In this document: piece after piece, positions 1 through 10,117 of the stretch | Numbering within the stretch: the first letter of the stretch is position 1 | How the letters are laid out: each line of letters begins with the position of its first letter | Source: JANNSX01 sp963741525 | Lineage (GTDB): Bacteria; Pseudomonadota; Alphaproteobacteria; Rhizobiales; Hyphomicrobiaceae | Direction of reading: 5' to 3' | DNA length: 64,000 bases | Assembly: GCA_963741525.1 (NCBI GenBank) | Contig: CAVUIW010000017.1 | Location: 50,667 to 114,666 of the forward strand | Program-made: the position numbers and the translations under genes | The notes under the pieces: model-generated | Seen by the model: the letters and a program-made list of their open reading frames with translations, nothing else | What the model was told of the DNA's origin: nothing | Databases searched by the model: none

Positions 1-1178
1 AGCTCCACCGCCGACTTGATCGCGTCGTCGGAGTATTTGAGCTTGTGAAACTCCTCGAAATAGGGTTTGAGGCCCTTGAGGATCTCGATCGCGTCGTCGA
101 CCGTCGGCTCTTTCACGTCGATCTTCTGGAAGCGGCGGACGAGCGCGCGATCCTTCTCGAAATGCTGACGGTACTCCTTGTAGGTCGTCGAGCCGATGCA
201 GCGCAGCGTACCTGACTGCAGCGCGGGCTTCAGCAGGTTGGACGCATCCATGGCGCCGCCGGATGTGGCACCCGCGCCAATCACGGTATGGATCTCGTCG
301 ATGAAGAGGATCGCGCCCGGATAATTCTCGATCTCCTTCATGACCGCTTTCAAGCGTTCCTCGAAGTCGCCGCGATAGCGAGTCCCCGCGAGCAGCGAGC
401 CCATGTCGAGCGCGAAGACGGTCGCATTTTTCAGGACTTCCGGCACTTCGCCCTGCGTGATCTTCCGCGCGAGACCTTCGGCGATCGCCGTCTTGCCGAC
501 ACCGGGATCGCCGACATACAGCGGATTGTTCTTCTGCCGGCGACACAGCACCTGGATGGTGCGCCTGACCTCGGGCTCGCGCCCGATCAAGGGATCGATC
601 TTGCCCTGCTTGGCCTTCTGGTTGAGGTTGACGCAGAAGTTGGCAAGCGCATCGCCGCCCGCCTTTTTCTCAGCCCCGCCTTCACCCGTATTGCCTTCGC
701 CATCGGCACCACGCACAGCGCGGGGCTCCGACATGCCCGAGCGCTTGGCGATGCCGTGGCTGATGAACTGCACGGCGTCGAGCTTCGACATGTCCTGCTG
801 CTGCAGGAAGTAGACGGCATGGCTATCGCGCTCGGTGAAGATGGCGACGAGCACGTTGGCGCCCGTCACCTCCTGCCGGCCAGAGGACTGCACGTGGATC
901 AGTGCGCGCTGGACGACGCGTTGGAAGGAATGGGTCGGCGCCGCCTCGACATCCGTCGAGGAGACGAGGTTCTCGAGCTCGTTGTCGACATAGTCGAGCA
1001 GCTGGTCGCGCAGCTCCTCGAGATCGACATTGCAGGCGCGCATGACGGCGGCGGCGTCGCGATCGTCGATGAGCGCGAGTAGCAGATGCTCGAGCGTGAC
1101 GAGTTCATGGTTGCGCTCGGTCGCATATTCGACCGCCTTGCGGATTGCAGCATCGAGGCTCGGCGAAAGGGATGGCAT
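1..1178 (-). CDS. clpA: ATP-dependent Clp protease ATP-binding subunit ClpA (N-terminal part; 3' end outside window)
   Basis: ClpA is the AAA+ unfoldase that feeds substrates to ClpP in the cytoplasm. About 392 codons are present. The start ATG at 1178 opens a Clp N-domain (roughly residues 1-150), followed by a Glu/Gly-rich linker and the first AAA+ module. Its Walker A is GDPGVGKT (Lys about 229), and the Walker B region reads ILFIDEIHT near residue 293. The frame is open without a shift to the window edge. The gene starts 7 nt after the clpS stop, the standard clpS-clpA operon order. The second AAA+ module is not visible, so ClpA is preferred over ClpB/C from the ClpS pairing and N-domain type. 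Confidence 0.95.
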   Translation of the reverse strand, partial: MPSLSPSLDAAIRKAVEYATERNHELVTLEHLLLALIDDRDAAAVMRACNVDLEELRDQLLDYVDNELENLVSSTDVEAAPTHSFQRVVQRALIHVQSSGRQEVTGANVLVAIFTERDSHAVYFLQQQDMSKLDAVQFISHGIAKRSGMSEPRAVRGADGEGNTGEGGAEKKAGGDALANFCVNLNQKAKQGKIDPLIGREPEVRRTIQVLCRRQKNNPLYVGDPGVGKTAIAEGLARKITQGEVPEVLKNATVFALDMGSLLAGTRYRGDFEERLKAVMKEIENYPGAILFIDEIHTVIGAGATSGGAMDASNLLKPALQSGTLRCIGSTTYKEYRQHFEKDRALVRRFQKIDVKEPTVDDAIEILKGLKPYFEEFHKLKYSDDAIKSAVE

Positions 1179-1185
1179 CGGCCCT

Positions 1186-1512
1186 CTACTCCTTTTCCAT
1201 CGTGCATTGCAGCGGGTGCTGGTGCTGGCGCGCGAAGTCGACGACCTGCGCGACCTTCGTCTCCGCAACCTCGTAGGTGTAAACGCCGCAGACGCCCACG
1301 CCCTTGTGATGCACATGCAGCATGATGCGGGTCGCCTCCTCTCGGCCCTTGGCGAAAAACCGCTCGAGCACGAAGATGACGAACTCCATCGGTGTGTAGT
1401 CGTCGTTGAGGATAAGCACCTTGTAGAGCGACGGCTTCTTGGTCTTCGGCCGCGTCTTGGTGATGACGTCGGTCTTGCGGCCGGGATCATTGCCCGGTCC
1501 GCCCTTGCTCAT
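1186..1512 (-). CDS. clpS: ATP-dependent Clp protease adaptor ClpS
   Basis: ClpS delivers N-degron substrates to ClpA. The 108-residue protein has a disordered, Lys-rich N-terminus and then the core signature LNDDYTPMEFVIFVLERFF, with the Asp-Asp and Met that shape the N-degron pocket, and the later HHKGVGVCGVYTYEVAETK. Length is normal for the family. The ATG at 1512 is chosen because homology begins soon after it; the frame stays open far upstream. That upstream DNA is a two-hairpin repeat starting 3 nt from the ATG, so the ribosome binding region lies inside the repeat arm. Confidence 0.93.
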   Translation of the reverse strand: MSKGGPGNDPGRKTDVITKTRPKTKKPSLYKVLILNDDYTPMEFVIFVLERFFAKGREEATRIMLHVHHKGVGVCGVYTYEVAETKVAQVVDFARQHQHPLQCTMEKE

Positions 1513-1514
1513 CA

Positions 1515-1680
1515 CTAGTGTCCCGCCTCGCAATTGCCGACCCATTTGCAGCGAACACTTTCGGCAATTGCGAGACATAAGGGACACTAGCGAATTCATT
1601 GGCTTGGTGTGGCGTTCATCTCGCAAATGGCGACATCGAGCGCGCCGGTAACGCTGGTCGCCATTTGCGAGACGCCACAC
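1515..1680 (+). repeat. Two-hairpin intergenic element, copy 1
   Basis: Hairpin 1 has an outer arm CTAGTGTCCC (1515-1524) pairing with 1581-1590, a 14 bp perfect inner stem (1527-1540 with 1561-1574) and a 20 nt loop. Hairpin 2 has an outer arm GTGTGGCG (1607-1614) pairing with 1673-1680, a 15 bp perfect inner stem (1620-1634 with 1657-1671) and a 22 nt loop. Each hairpin has a short one-sided bulge (about CATAA on the 3' side of hairpin 1, TTCAT on the 5' side of hairpin 2). Copies with the same plan but different inner stems lie at 26981-27142 and 50065-50228. The rest of the gap (1681-1869) holds nothing I recognise. Confidence 0.9.
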
Positions 1681-1869
1681 TTGCATCGCCTTGTCTCGAT
1701 CGCCAGCCACGTCCTGGGCCCCGAATGGTTGTACGCGCGACGCGTGTCGCTTGCCATCATGGCACGAATAGGTGACCGCCATTGTAAAGGCTCGGCGGCC
1801 GCTCGCGCAATCGTTCCCGAGTCTGTGCATGTAACGCACCAGCATGTCGTGAGAAGGGCACGCACGCGG

Positions 1870-1904
1870 AAAAAAATGCGGCCCGGCATTGCTGCCAGAC
1901 CGCA
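1870..1904 (-). terminator. Rho-independent terminator downstream of the phasin gene
   Basis: On the minus strand a 12 bp stem (1904-1893 with 1888-1877, G-U pairs allowed) closes a 4 nt loop and is followed by an uninterrupted run of T residues. It lies about 30 nt after the phasin stop. Confidence 0.85.
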
Positions 1905-1934
1905 CTTGGAATTCTAAACTGCTCGCAGGTGCGA

Positions 1935-2273
1935 TCAGCGGGCGTTGAAGACCCGCTCGACGGGCTTGAAGGCATCGCGCGCCATCTCGGAGTAGAGATT
2001 GCCGATCTTCGACATCTGCGCCATGTAGTCCTCGTAGGCGCGACGGGCGAAGTCGGACTGGATCTCGAGGGCCTGCTCGAAAGAGCGGGCGCTGGAGAGC
2101 TTCTCGAAGGTCTGGGTGCCGTCCTCGAAGGACCGCTTGGTATAGTCGGTCATCTCGGCGGTGAGCGTTTGCCAGCCCTTGGTCCACTCGCCCATGGTCT
2201 TCATGGTGAGGTCCATATTCTGCTGGCCGAGCTTCTGGATATCCTCGAAGCCCTTCATTTCGAAGCCTTTCAT
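1935..2273 (-). CDS. Phasin family protein
   Basis: Small granule-associated protein (112 residues) that coats polyhydroxyalkanoate inclusions. The sequence is amphipathic and helical throughout, without signal peptide or membrane span, and carries the family pattern FEQALEIQSDFARRAYEDYM followed by a short tail (SEMARDAFKPVE). Such phasins sit next to clpS/clpA in many Hyphomicrobiales, matching this location. It is monocistronic, with its own strong terminator at 1870-1904. An alternative in-frame Met lies five residues downstream. Confidence 0.85.
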   Translation of the reverse strand: MKGFEMKGFEDIQKLGQQNMDLTMKTMGEWTKGWQTLTAEMTDYTKRSFEDGTQTFEKLSSARSFEQALEIQSDFARRAYEDYMAQMSKIGNLYSEMARDAFKPVERVFNAR

Positions 2274-2595
2274 GGGGGGTCACTCCGGTTGAAAGAGGGG
2301 CTGTTGGATGCCGCCGCCTCGTGCTGCACTGCACAATAAATAGGATGCCGTCATACGTTCGTCAAGAGAAATGTTGCGGTGCAGCAGGCCGGTCAACCTT
2401 AACCCGATCCTAAGTGGTGTCCGCTAGCCTCAAAGGTGTGGGAGCCATTGTGCGGCCGCAGACCGTCCCCAATGGCGCCCCAAAAACATGGTTCCGATCT
2501 TGCCATCGGCCGCGATCGGTCGAGGGGAGTGGAGCCGGATACGTCGGATTGCGTGACGGCCGCCGCTCCGGGCCGGTTGAGGGACAGGACCGAGC
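2274..2595. other. Intergenic region between phasin and carboxypeptidase genes
   Basis: 322 bp separating two divergent genes, so it must carry both promoters. No clear -35/-10 pair, operator palindrome or small gene could be picked out by eye. The long plus-strand frame that starts at 2436 is a shadow running through the carboxypeptidase gene. Confidence 0.5.
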
Positions 2596-3930
2596 ATGCG
2601 TTCAGCGTTGCCCTTCGCGAGGTTTTCCAACCCGCGCAGCGCGAACCTCGTTCGACTTGTATTGGCTATCGGTCTGCTGATCCTTGCGGCAACCGTCGGT
2701 CAGCGTCCCGCCGCCGCCGCCCCCTATGCCGATTTCGTGATCGATGCCAACTCCGGCAAGGTGCTGCACTCGGACAGCGCCGACATGCCCCGCTATCCCG
2801 CCTCGCTCACGAAAATGATGACCCTCTACGTCGTCTTCGAAATGCTGCGAAAGGGCCGGCTCGCCGAGGATACGGTGATGACCGCGAGCACGCGCGCCTC
2901 GAAGGCCTCACCCTCCAAGCTCGGGCTCAAGCCCGGCGACAAGATCAAAGTTTCGGACGCCATCCGGGCCCTCGTCACCAAATCGGCCAACGACGTCGCC
3001 CTCGTCATCGCCGAGAACCTTGCCAGCTCCGAGGAGAAATTCGCCCGCTACATGACCTGGCGCGCCAAAGAGCTCGGCATGACAGGCACCACTTTCAAGA
3101 ACGCGTCTGGTCTGCCCAATCCAGGCCAGCGAACGACCGCCCGGGATTTGGCGACGCTGGCGCTGCGCCTCCACGACGATTTCCCGGAATACTACGGCTA
3201 CTTCAAAACCAAGCACTTCACCTGGAAGGGCCGGCGTTTCAAGAACCACAACTCGCTGCTGTTCTCCTATCCCGGCACCGAAGGCATGAAGACCGGCTAC
3301 ATCCGCGCCTCGGGATTCAATCTGGTGACGTCGGTGAAGCGTGGCGGCAAGCATCTGGTCGCCGTCGTCATGGGCGGCCGCACTGGCCGCAAGCGCGATG
3401 GCCGCATGCGCGATCTGCTAAACCAGGCGATGCCGAAGGCCTCGCTCAAGAAGACGCGCAAGAAATCGCGCGCCGCCGAGCCCGAGATTGCATCCAGCGC
3501 GGCGCCGGCTCCGCCAAAGAACAAGAAAGCTACGCTGGCGAGCATCGTTCCGCCCGAGCCCAAGCAGGCAACCTCGAAGGATCGCGAGCGGTTGGCCGCT
3601 CTGATCGAGGCGTCGGCCGGCGGCTCATTGGATCTTGCCGCTTCCGGCTGGACGGCACCACAGAAGAAGAAGCCGTCGAAGGCCGGCGGCTATCATGTGC
3701 AGGTTGGTGCCTTCGAGTCGGAGGAAGAGGCCATGCGCCGTCTCGCCCGCGTCAAGGCGGATGCCGGAAAGATGCTTGCCGGCGCCGATCCGATCGCGGT
3801 CGCCTTCGCCGGCTCCGACAAGACCTGGTACCGCGCCCGTTTCGTCGGCTTCGACGAGACCCAGGCCCAGTCGGCGTGTCAGGGGCTCAAGAAGCGCAAG
3901 ATCGACTGCCTCGTCATGCGGGCGCAGTAG
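2596..3930 (+). CDS. D-alanyl-D-alanine carboxypeptidase with C-terminal SPOR domain
   Basis: Penicillin-binding, periplasmic D,D-carboxypeptidase that trims the terminal D-Ala of peptidoglycan stem peptides. An N-terminal hydrophobic signal (about residues 18-42, ending AAAA) precedes the S11 peptidase domain with all three active-site motifs: SLTK (Ser70, Lys73), SAN (130-132) and KTG (232-234). A Lys/Pro-rich linker (about 275-360) leads to a SPOR domain (about 365-440) that would bind denuded septal glycan. The 444-residue length fits DacF/DacA-like proteins with SPOR in Hyphomicrobiales. The gene stands alone, convergent with the J-domain gene 18 nt away. Confidence 0.92.
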   Translation: MRSALPFARFSNPRSANLVRLVLAIGLLILAATVGQRPAAAAPYADFVIDANSGKVLHSDSADMPRYPASLTKMMTLYVVFEMLRKGRLAEDTVMTASTRASKASPSKLGLKPGDKIKVSDAIRALVTKSANDVALVIAENLASSEEKFARYMTWRAKELGMTGTTFKNASGLPNPGQRTTARDLATLALRLHDDFPEYYGYFKTKHFTWKGRRFKNHNSLLFSYPGTEGMKTGYIRASGFNLVTSVKRGGKHLVAVVMGGRTGRKRDGRMRDLLNQAMPKASLKKTRKKSRAAEPEIASSAAPAPPKNKKATLASIVPPEPKQATSKDRERLAALIEASAGGSLDLAASGWTAPQKKKPSKAGGYHVQVGAFESEEEAMRRLARVKADAGKMLAGADPIAVAFAGSDKTWYRARFVGFDETQAQSACQGLKKRKIDCLVMRAQ

Positions 3931-3948
3931 TCGCGCATCGCCAACACG

Positions 3949-4572
3949 CTACTTCACCAGCAGCGCGTCCTTCGCCGCATTGATCTTCGTGGCGAGATAG
4001 GTGCTGCCGCCCTGGTCGGGGTGGAACTTCTTCATGAGGTTGCGGTGGGCGTTGCGGATGTCCTCCTCGCTCGCGCCGGGTTTCAGACCCAGGATATCGA
4101 GCGCCTCGGAAACCGACATCACGGCCGTCGCGTTGTTTGTGCCCGCACCATGGCGCGTCTTGGGTTCGGCCTCCTCCTGGCGCAGCCGGTCCCGCCATTC
4201 GGGATGCTCGCGATCGAGATAGGCTTCCAGCAGCTGCCGGCTTTGCGGATCGCCGGCTCGGCACTCGCGCCACAGCACGAGCGCGTCGGAGGGGAGAAGC
4301 GAAGCGAGGTCGCGGCCGGCATAGGCGCCGGCAAGCACGCGTCCGGTCATGCGGCCTGAAGGGTGGTCGAGCACCATCTCGAGAAACGCGGTGCGCACCG
4401 AGGAGGTCTTACCGGTCGACTGGCCGGGCGAGCCGAGCGAGCCGACCGGCGTGCTCCGCCAGATCAGCAACAGGCCCAGAAACACGAACGGCAGCGCCAG
4501 CAATGGGCGGCCGGTCATGGCCAGGAAAACGGCACTGGCGAGGGCTAATGCTCCGGCGACTTTGCGCATCAT
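3949..4572 (-). CDS. Membrane-anchored J-domain (DnaJ-like) protein
   Basis: Two hydrophobic segments near the N-terminus (MMRKVAGALALASAVFLAM, then LLALPFVFLGLLLIW) anchor the protein. A cytoplasmic middle region follows, and the last ~60 residues form a J domain with the HPD tripeptide (KKFHPDQGG) needed to stimulate an Hsp70 ATPase. It is a DnaJ-like co-chaperone, not DnaJ itself (no G/F or zinc regions). The ATG at 4572 places the membrane segment at the start. A TTG at 4665, 3 nt after the VWA gene stop, would add 31 residues and is a possible coupled start. Partner and substrates are unknown. Confidence 0.8.
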   Translation of the reverse strand: MMRKVAGALALASAVFLAMTGRPLLALPFVFLGLLLIWRSTPVGSLGSPGQSTGKTSSVRTAFLEMVLDHPSGRMTGRVLAGAYAGRDLASLLPSDALVLWRECRAGDPQSRQLLEAYLDREHPEWRDRLRQEEAEPKTRHGAGTNNATAVMSVSEALDILGLKPGASEEDIRNAHRNLMKKFHPDQGGSTYLATKINAAKDALLVK

Positions 4573-4668
4573 CGAGGCGCGCTGGCCTTTGTGGATGGTT
4601 TGGTCGGAGGCACGTAACAGCAGAATCGGGGCGAAGGCGAGGGGGGAAGACCTGAGTCCGTACAATGT

Positions 4669-5424
4669 TTAACGACCGGGCTTCATCGCTTCGAGCAGGC
4701 GCCGTGCGCCGGAGGACGCCGATTGATTCGCCAGGGCCTCGACGGCCGGACGCCCGCCCTGGGCAAAACAGGCGACCGCCTTGAGCAGCTCCGCCAGCTC
4801 GGCCGCCGAGCCCTTGCCGAACGGGCAAGTGGCGCCGTCCGTCAGGCGCGCCAGCTCCTGGAACGCGATCCTTGCCTTGGCATCATGGCCTTCCTGGAAC
4901 AGGAACAGCGGCACGCCAAGGAGTGCCAACGGTCCGGCCTCGCCGGCCAGCGCATCGATCTCCTCCTCGACGGCGTCGCCGACATAGATGACCGCATCGA
5001 TCTTCTCGTTCGCGGTCTCCTTGGCCACATGCTTCAGGACACGGGCGATCTGCGTATAGCCGCCGCGGCAGTCGACCCCGGTCATGAGGCGCACAAGCTC
5101 ATCGGCATCGCGAGTCCACTTGCTCGCCTTGCATTCGTTGGCGCCGCGAAAGAAGACGAGCTGCACCTGGAGCCCGCCCACCTCGCGAACCGCATCGAAC
5201 ATGCCGGCCTGGAGACCAAGCGCCATATCCCAGGTCGGCTGCCGGCTCATGGTCGCGTCCATTGCGAAGACGAGCCGCCCGCGCCGCGCCGCCGACGGCA
5301 TCGCCTTCACGCGGGCGATGAAGTCGGCGACGTCGGAGGAGGGGGAGGCTTCGGGTGCGACGTCGCCCGTGGCGTGAGCTTCGCCGACCGAGGGGACGCT
5401 GCCTTTTTTCACTTGTGTGCTCAT
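4669..5424 (-). CDS. VWA-like domain protein
   Basis: A 251-residue soluble protein with a von Willebrand A-type fold inferred from the pattern: a hydrophobic strand ending RGRLVFAMDATMSRQPTW (a MIDAS-like DxTxS), then IDAVIYVGDAVEE, and LLGVPLFLFQEG near the end. The first MIDAS motif departs from classical DxSxS. ATG 5424 (MSTQVKKG) is preferred to an upstream TTG at 5475. It directly precedes the J-domain gene on the same strand, so the two are probably co-transcribed and may act together. No specific function can be assigned. Confidence 0.7.
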   Translation of the reverse strand: MSTQVKKGSVPSVGEAHATGDVAPEASPSSDVADFIARVKAMPSAARRGRLVFAMDATMSRQPTWDMALGLQAGMFDAVREVGGLQVQLVFFRGANECKASKWTRDADELVRLMTGVDCRGGYTQIARVLKHVAKETANEKIDAVIYVGDAVEEEIDALAGEAGPLALLGVPLFLFQEGHDAKARIAFQELARLTDGATCPFGKGSAAELAELLKAVACFAQGGRPAVEALANQSASSGARRLLEAMKPGR

Positions 5425-5516
5425 TGAACGCGACCCAGCACTCTCATCCGCGGCTGCTGTCGTCGAGCGCCACAACAGTATAGCCCAGTTGACAGCTTCG
5501 TCACGCCCCGCGAGCG

Positions 5517-6835
5517 CTATTTGAGCACCTCCCCAACCGCCCCCGCCGCCGCCTCGCCCGAGATGACGGCGCCGTCGAACCAGCCTTGTCCTTCGGGCGC
5601 GATGTCGGAGGAAGCGAAGGCGAGGCGGCCGTCGCGGCGCCAGGTGGCGGAGGCAGTGACATCTTCTTCACCCACGATGCTGGAAACCCAAGTCCCTCGC
5701 GCGTAGGGATCAGCGATCCAGTCGTGGTTGTCGATCTCGATGTCGCGTGCTTCGGGAAAAAAGCGGCGAACGGCTTCGAGGCCGTCCTCGGGCAGACGCG
5801 CCTGCCAGCCTTCGGAGGCGACGCCGAAGCCGACGATCAGCGTTCGCCCATCGGCGGCCATGCGCTCGGAGAACATCCACTCGATCCCGCGTCCGCTACC
5901 GGTTGCGAGGATACCAACGGCCACGCCCTTCGCCTTCGCCCAGATCTTCACGGCGCGCCCTGGATGTCCGACTTCGACCGCGTGTGCCTTGGCGTTGGCG
6001 AGCGGCGGCGAGAAGCGGATACCGGCCATCGGATTGAGGCCGGTCGAGACGAGCGCGGCGCGCGCGTCGAACACGCGGCCATCCGCCACCGTGACGCGCA
6101 CGCCTTTCAGGTTCTGCAACACCTCCGCGACCGGCGCCGAAAGCTCGAGCGCGACGCCCGCCTGCCAGAGCATGCGCTCGACGAGCCGCGTTACCCCGCC
6201 GACGAGCGTATCCGCCCAAACCTCGCAGATGCCGTCCGGCGTGCCGTCCCAATAAGCGAGACTGCCGAGCAGCGAGTTGGCAGGCGTGTTCCGTTTGTCG
6301 GAGTTGCCGGAGACGGTCCACCAGGCGCTGAGGAGTTCGAGCGTCGCCCGCGGCGGGTCGACGCGGGCGAGGTATTGGGCGAGGCTCACATCCTTGAACG
6401 GCACGCCGGTGCTGTCGGTCGACTGCCCGGATTTGTAGCGCGCACTATCGGTGGCGAGGCGCCTCAGCGCCGCCTCGTGCCGGGCGCGGTCCGCTTCCGC
6501 CATCGGTCGCGTCGCGATGTAGCGCGCCGTCCCGCCACCAGCGCCGCTCGGTCACCGGATGGCGCGGCCTGAGTTCGACGCCGTGCTCCGCGCACAGCGC
6601 CCGGATGCGATGCTGCCAGGGCGTGATCCAGGAACCGCCGTAGTCGAGGACATCGGCATCGCCGCGCTTGCTCGAACCGGCGAAGCGCCGCGGGCAACTA
6701 GCCACGCGTCCGCCGAGCCGGTCGCGCGCCTCCAGGACAAGGACGCGATGTCCGGACTTGCGCGAGCTTGCGGGCGGCCGCCGCACCGGCAAGCCCGGCG
6801 CCGACGACGATTGCATCGAACACTTGACCGCTCAC
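5517..6835 (-). CDS. Flavin monoamine oxidase family protein (frame broken twice)
   Basis: FAD-dependent amine oxidase of about 438 residues. The N-terminal Rossmann motif is DAIVVGAGLAGAAAARKLA, followed by RVLVLEARDRLGGRV and DYGGSWITPWQHRI. The remainder includes LLGSLAYWDGTPDGICEVWA and the C-terminal flavin-contacting GQGWFDGAVISGEAAA. Two single-base insertions (about 6757 and 6512) separate three frames. The GTG at 6835 is used as start, 5 nt after the putA stop, so this gene is probably the second gene of a putA operon. Substrate is unknown; proximity to putA hints at amino-acid or amine catabolism. Confidence 0.8.
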
Positions 6836-6840
6836 TTGAC

Positions 6841-9800
6841 CTACGCCTCTCCCGCCTCTGCAGCCTTCGCGAGCAGCGCCGCGTTGCCGCCTGTTGCCGT
6901 GACGTCGGTCGTGACCACGCGCTCGACCGCAAAGCGCGGTAGATAGTGCGGTCCGCCTGCCTTGGGGCCCGTGCCCGACAACCCCTCGCCGCCGAACGGC
7001 TGCACCCCGACGACCGCGCCAATCTGGTTGCGGTTGACGTAGATATTGCCGACGCGCGCTTGGGCGACGATGCGGCGGACCGTGCTCTCGATGCGGCTGT
7101 GGATGCCGAGCGTCAGGCCGTAGCCCGTGGCGTTCACGCCGGCGATCACCTGGTCGAGCTTGTCGCGCGAATAGCGGACGACATGCAGGATCGGCCCGAA
7201 CACCTCGCGCTCCAAGCCGATGGATGCCGTCGATCTCGTAGACGGCGGGCGTGACGAAGGTGCCGGTCCGGCAGTCGGCGGGAAGTGGCAGATCGAGCAG
7301 CTCCTTGGCCTCGCGGCGCATCCGCATCTTGTGGGCGTTGAGCGCCGTCTCGGCTGCCTCGTCGATGACCGGGCCGATATCGGTCGCGTAGTCGAGCGGG
7401 TCGCCGAGCTCGAGCTCCTCCATGGCGCCCGTGAGCATGGCGAGCATCTTGTCTGCCACGTCGTCCTGCAGATAGAGCACGCGCAATGCCGAGCAGCGCT
7501 GGCCGGCGCTATCGAAGGCCGACATCACCGCATCGCGCACGACCTGCTCGGGGAGCGCCGAGGAATCGACGATCATCGCGTTCATGCCGCCGGTTTCGGC
7601 AATGAGCTGCCCGATGGCCCCGCCGCGGCGCGCAAGCCCCGCCTGGATGAGCGCCGCCGTTTCGTTGGAGCCCGTGAAGGCGACGCCGGCGATGCGCTTG
7701 TCGGCGACGAGCCGCGCACCAACCTTAGCCCCGCTTCCTGGCAAGCAGATGATAGACATCGCCCGGCACGCCCGCCTGGTGCAGCAACTCGCTCGCCAGG
7801 AACGCCGTCAGCGGCGTCTGCTCGGCTGGCTTCGCCACCACCGTGTTGCCCGCTGCCAGTGCGCCGGCGATCTGGCCGGTGAAAATCGCGATCGGAAAGT
7901 TCCAGGGCGAGATGCAGGCGAACACGCCGCGCCCATGCAGCGACAGCATGTTGCGCTCGCCGGTCGGGCCGTGACAACTCCTTGGGCTCGGTGAAGCCGC
8001 GGCGGGCTTCGGCCGCGTAGTAGCGCAGGAAGTCGGCTGCCTCGCGGATATCGCCCAGCGCATTGGCGAGCGTCTTGCCGCCCTCGCGCACGATCACCGC
8101 CATCAGCCGGACGCGGTTCTCTTCGTAGAGATCGGCGGCCTTCTCGAGGATTTTCGCGCGGGCTTCGCCTCCCAGCCGGTCCCAATCGGCCTGTGCATCG
8201 GCCGCCATGCCGATGGCCTGATCGATATCGACATCGCTCGCCTCGATGACGCCACCGACCGAGATACGCCGGTCATGCGGGGCGATGACGGGCTCCGGCT
8301 TGCCGTCCGCCGCGCACGCGGCCCGAAACGATCGGCGCGGCGATGACCGGGGATTTCAGATGCGCCTTGATCTCCTCGATCAGCGGCTCCCGGATGATGC
8401 TCTCCCAAAGCGGCAAGCCCATCGAGTTCCGCCGCGCTGTGCCGAACAGATCGGCGGGGCGCGGGATCGACGGATGCGACTTCTCGGCGTTGGCATCCGC
8501 CCTCTCGATCGGATCGCGGATGATCTCGGCGACGGGAAGCTCGTCGTCGGCCAGGCGATTGACGAAGGAGGTGTTGGCGCCGTTCTCGAGCAGGCGGCGG
8601 ACGAGATAGGCGAGCAGGTCCTCGTGCTCGCCGACAGGGGCATAGATGCGGCAGGCGCGGCCGAGCTTGTCGGGCCCGACCACCTCGTCATAGAGCGCCT
8701 CGCCCATGCCGTGGAGGCGCTGGAACTCGTAAGGCCGCGTGCCGGCCATGGTGTGGATGGCGGCGATGGTGTGGGCGTTGTGGGTCGCGAACTGGGGATA
8801 GAAGGCGTCGGGCTCGGAGAGCAGGAAGCGCGCGCAGGCGAGATAGGAGACGTCCGTGTTCACCTTGCGCGTGAAGACTGGATAGTCGGGCAGCCCGCGC
8901 TCCTGCGCCCACTTCACCTCGCTGTCCCAGTAGGCGCCTTTCACAAGCCGCACCGGCATGCGCCGGCCTTGCGCGGCCGCGACCCGGCGCAACCAGCGCA
9001 GCACCGGCAGCGCGCGCTTGCCATAGGCCTGCACGGCGAGGCCGAGGCCGTTCCAGCCCTTGAGCGCGGTATCCTCGAACGTCGCAGCCAGCACGGCGAG
9101 CGTCAGATCGAGCCGCTCGGCCTCCTCGGCGTCGACCGTCAGCGTGAGATCGGCCGCACGCGCCGCCGCCGCCAATCCGGCGAGGCGGGGCACCAGCTCG
9201 CGCATGACGCGCGCCTCCTTCGCCGCCTCGAAGCGCGGATGGATGGCGGAGAGTTTCACCGACAGGCCCGGCCGCCCCATCAGCCCGTCCGACGCCGCTC
9301 GCTTCGGGCGCCCGCCGCGGCGCCCGACCTGCTCGACGGCGGCGAGGTAGCGCTTGAAGTAGCGCTCAGCGTCCTCCTCCGTGCGCGCGGCCTCGCCCAG
9401 CATGTCGTAGGAGTAGCGGTAGCCCTTCGCCTCCTCCGCGCGCGCTCGCTTCAGGGCTTCGCGGATGGTGCGCCCGAGCACGAACTGGTCGCCCATGATG
9501 CGCATGGCCTGCCGCATCGCCTGACGGATGATCGGCTCGCCGCTCTTGGCGAACAGGCGCTTGACGAGATTGCCGGCCGCCCCGCCGCGCGCATCCTTCA
9601 GGCCGATGACGCGGCCGGTCAGCATCAGCCCCCAGGTCGAGGCATTGACGAACAAGCTGTCGGAGTTGCCGAGGTGGCGCGCCCAATCGCCCATCGGGAT
9701 CTTGTCGTCGATGAGGTTGTCGGCCGTCTCGGCATCGGGAATGCGCAGCAGCGCCTCGGCAAGGCACATGAGCACGATGCCCTCCTCGGAGGAGAGGCCG

Positions 9801-10030
9801 TACTCGTGCAGGAAGGCATCGATGCCGCCATGCTTCTGCCGGCCGGCGCGGGCGGCGTGGACGAGGCGCTTGGCCATGTCCTCGGTCTTGCGCCGCTCCT
9901 CCGCCGTCAGCATGGCCCGGTTGATGAGCGAGCCGAGCACGCGGGCCTCGTCCGCATAGGCGTCGGCGGCGATCTCGTCGCGGGAAGGGAGCGGGTCGGC
10001 GGTGGCGGGTTTCGTAGCGGGTTGGCTCAT
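6841..10030 (-). CDS. putA: Bifunctional proline dehydrogenase / L-glutamate gamma-semialdehyde dehydrogenase PutA (four frameshifts)
   Basis: PutA oxidises proline to glutamate in two steps. The first ~560 residues, beginning at ATG 10030 (MSQPATKP), carry the FAD-binding PRODH barrel (RLVKGAYWDSEVKWAQERG, FATHNAHTIAAI). The second half is an aldehyde dehydrogenase with GVFACISPWNFPIAIFTGQI, the general-base region AETGGMNAMIVDSSALPEQV and the nucleophile Cys in SAGQRCSALR, ending with VGVQPFGGEGLSGTGPKAGG. Total about 1061 residues, normal for short PutA. Single-base insertions near 8323, 7971, 7735 and 7217 split it into five frame segments; the protein reads through fully if each is removed. 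An amine oxidase gene follows at once. Confidence 0.93.
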
Positions 10031-10117
10031 GGGGCCCTCGGGATGAAGCGATTCCAGGGCGATGGTAGCAGATGTGGGGGGCGGTGGGAGGGTTGGCGGA
10101 AGCAATGTCCGCGCCGG

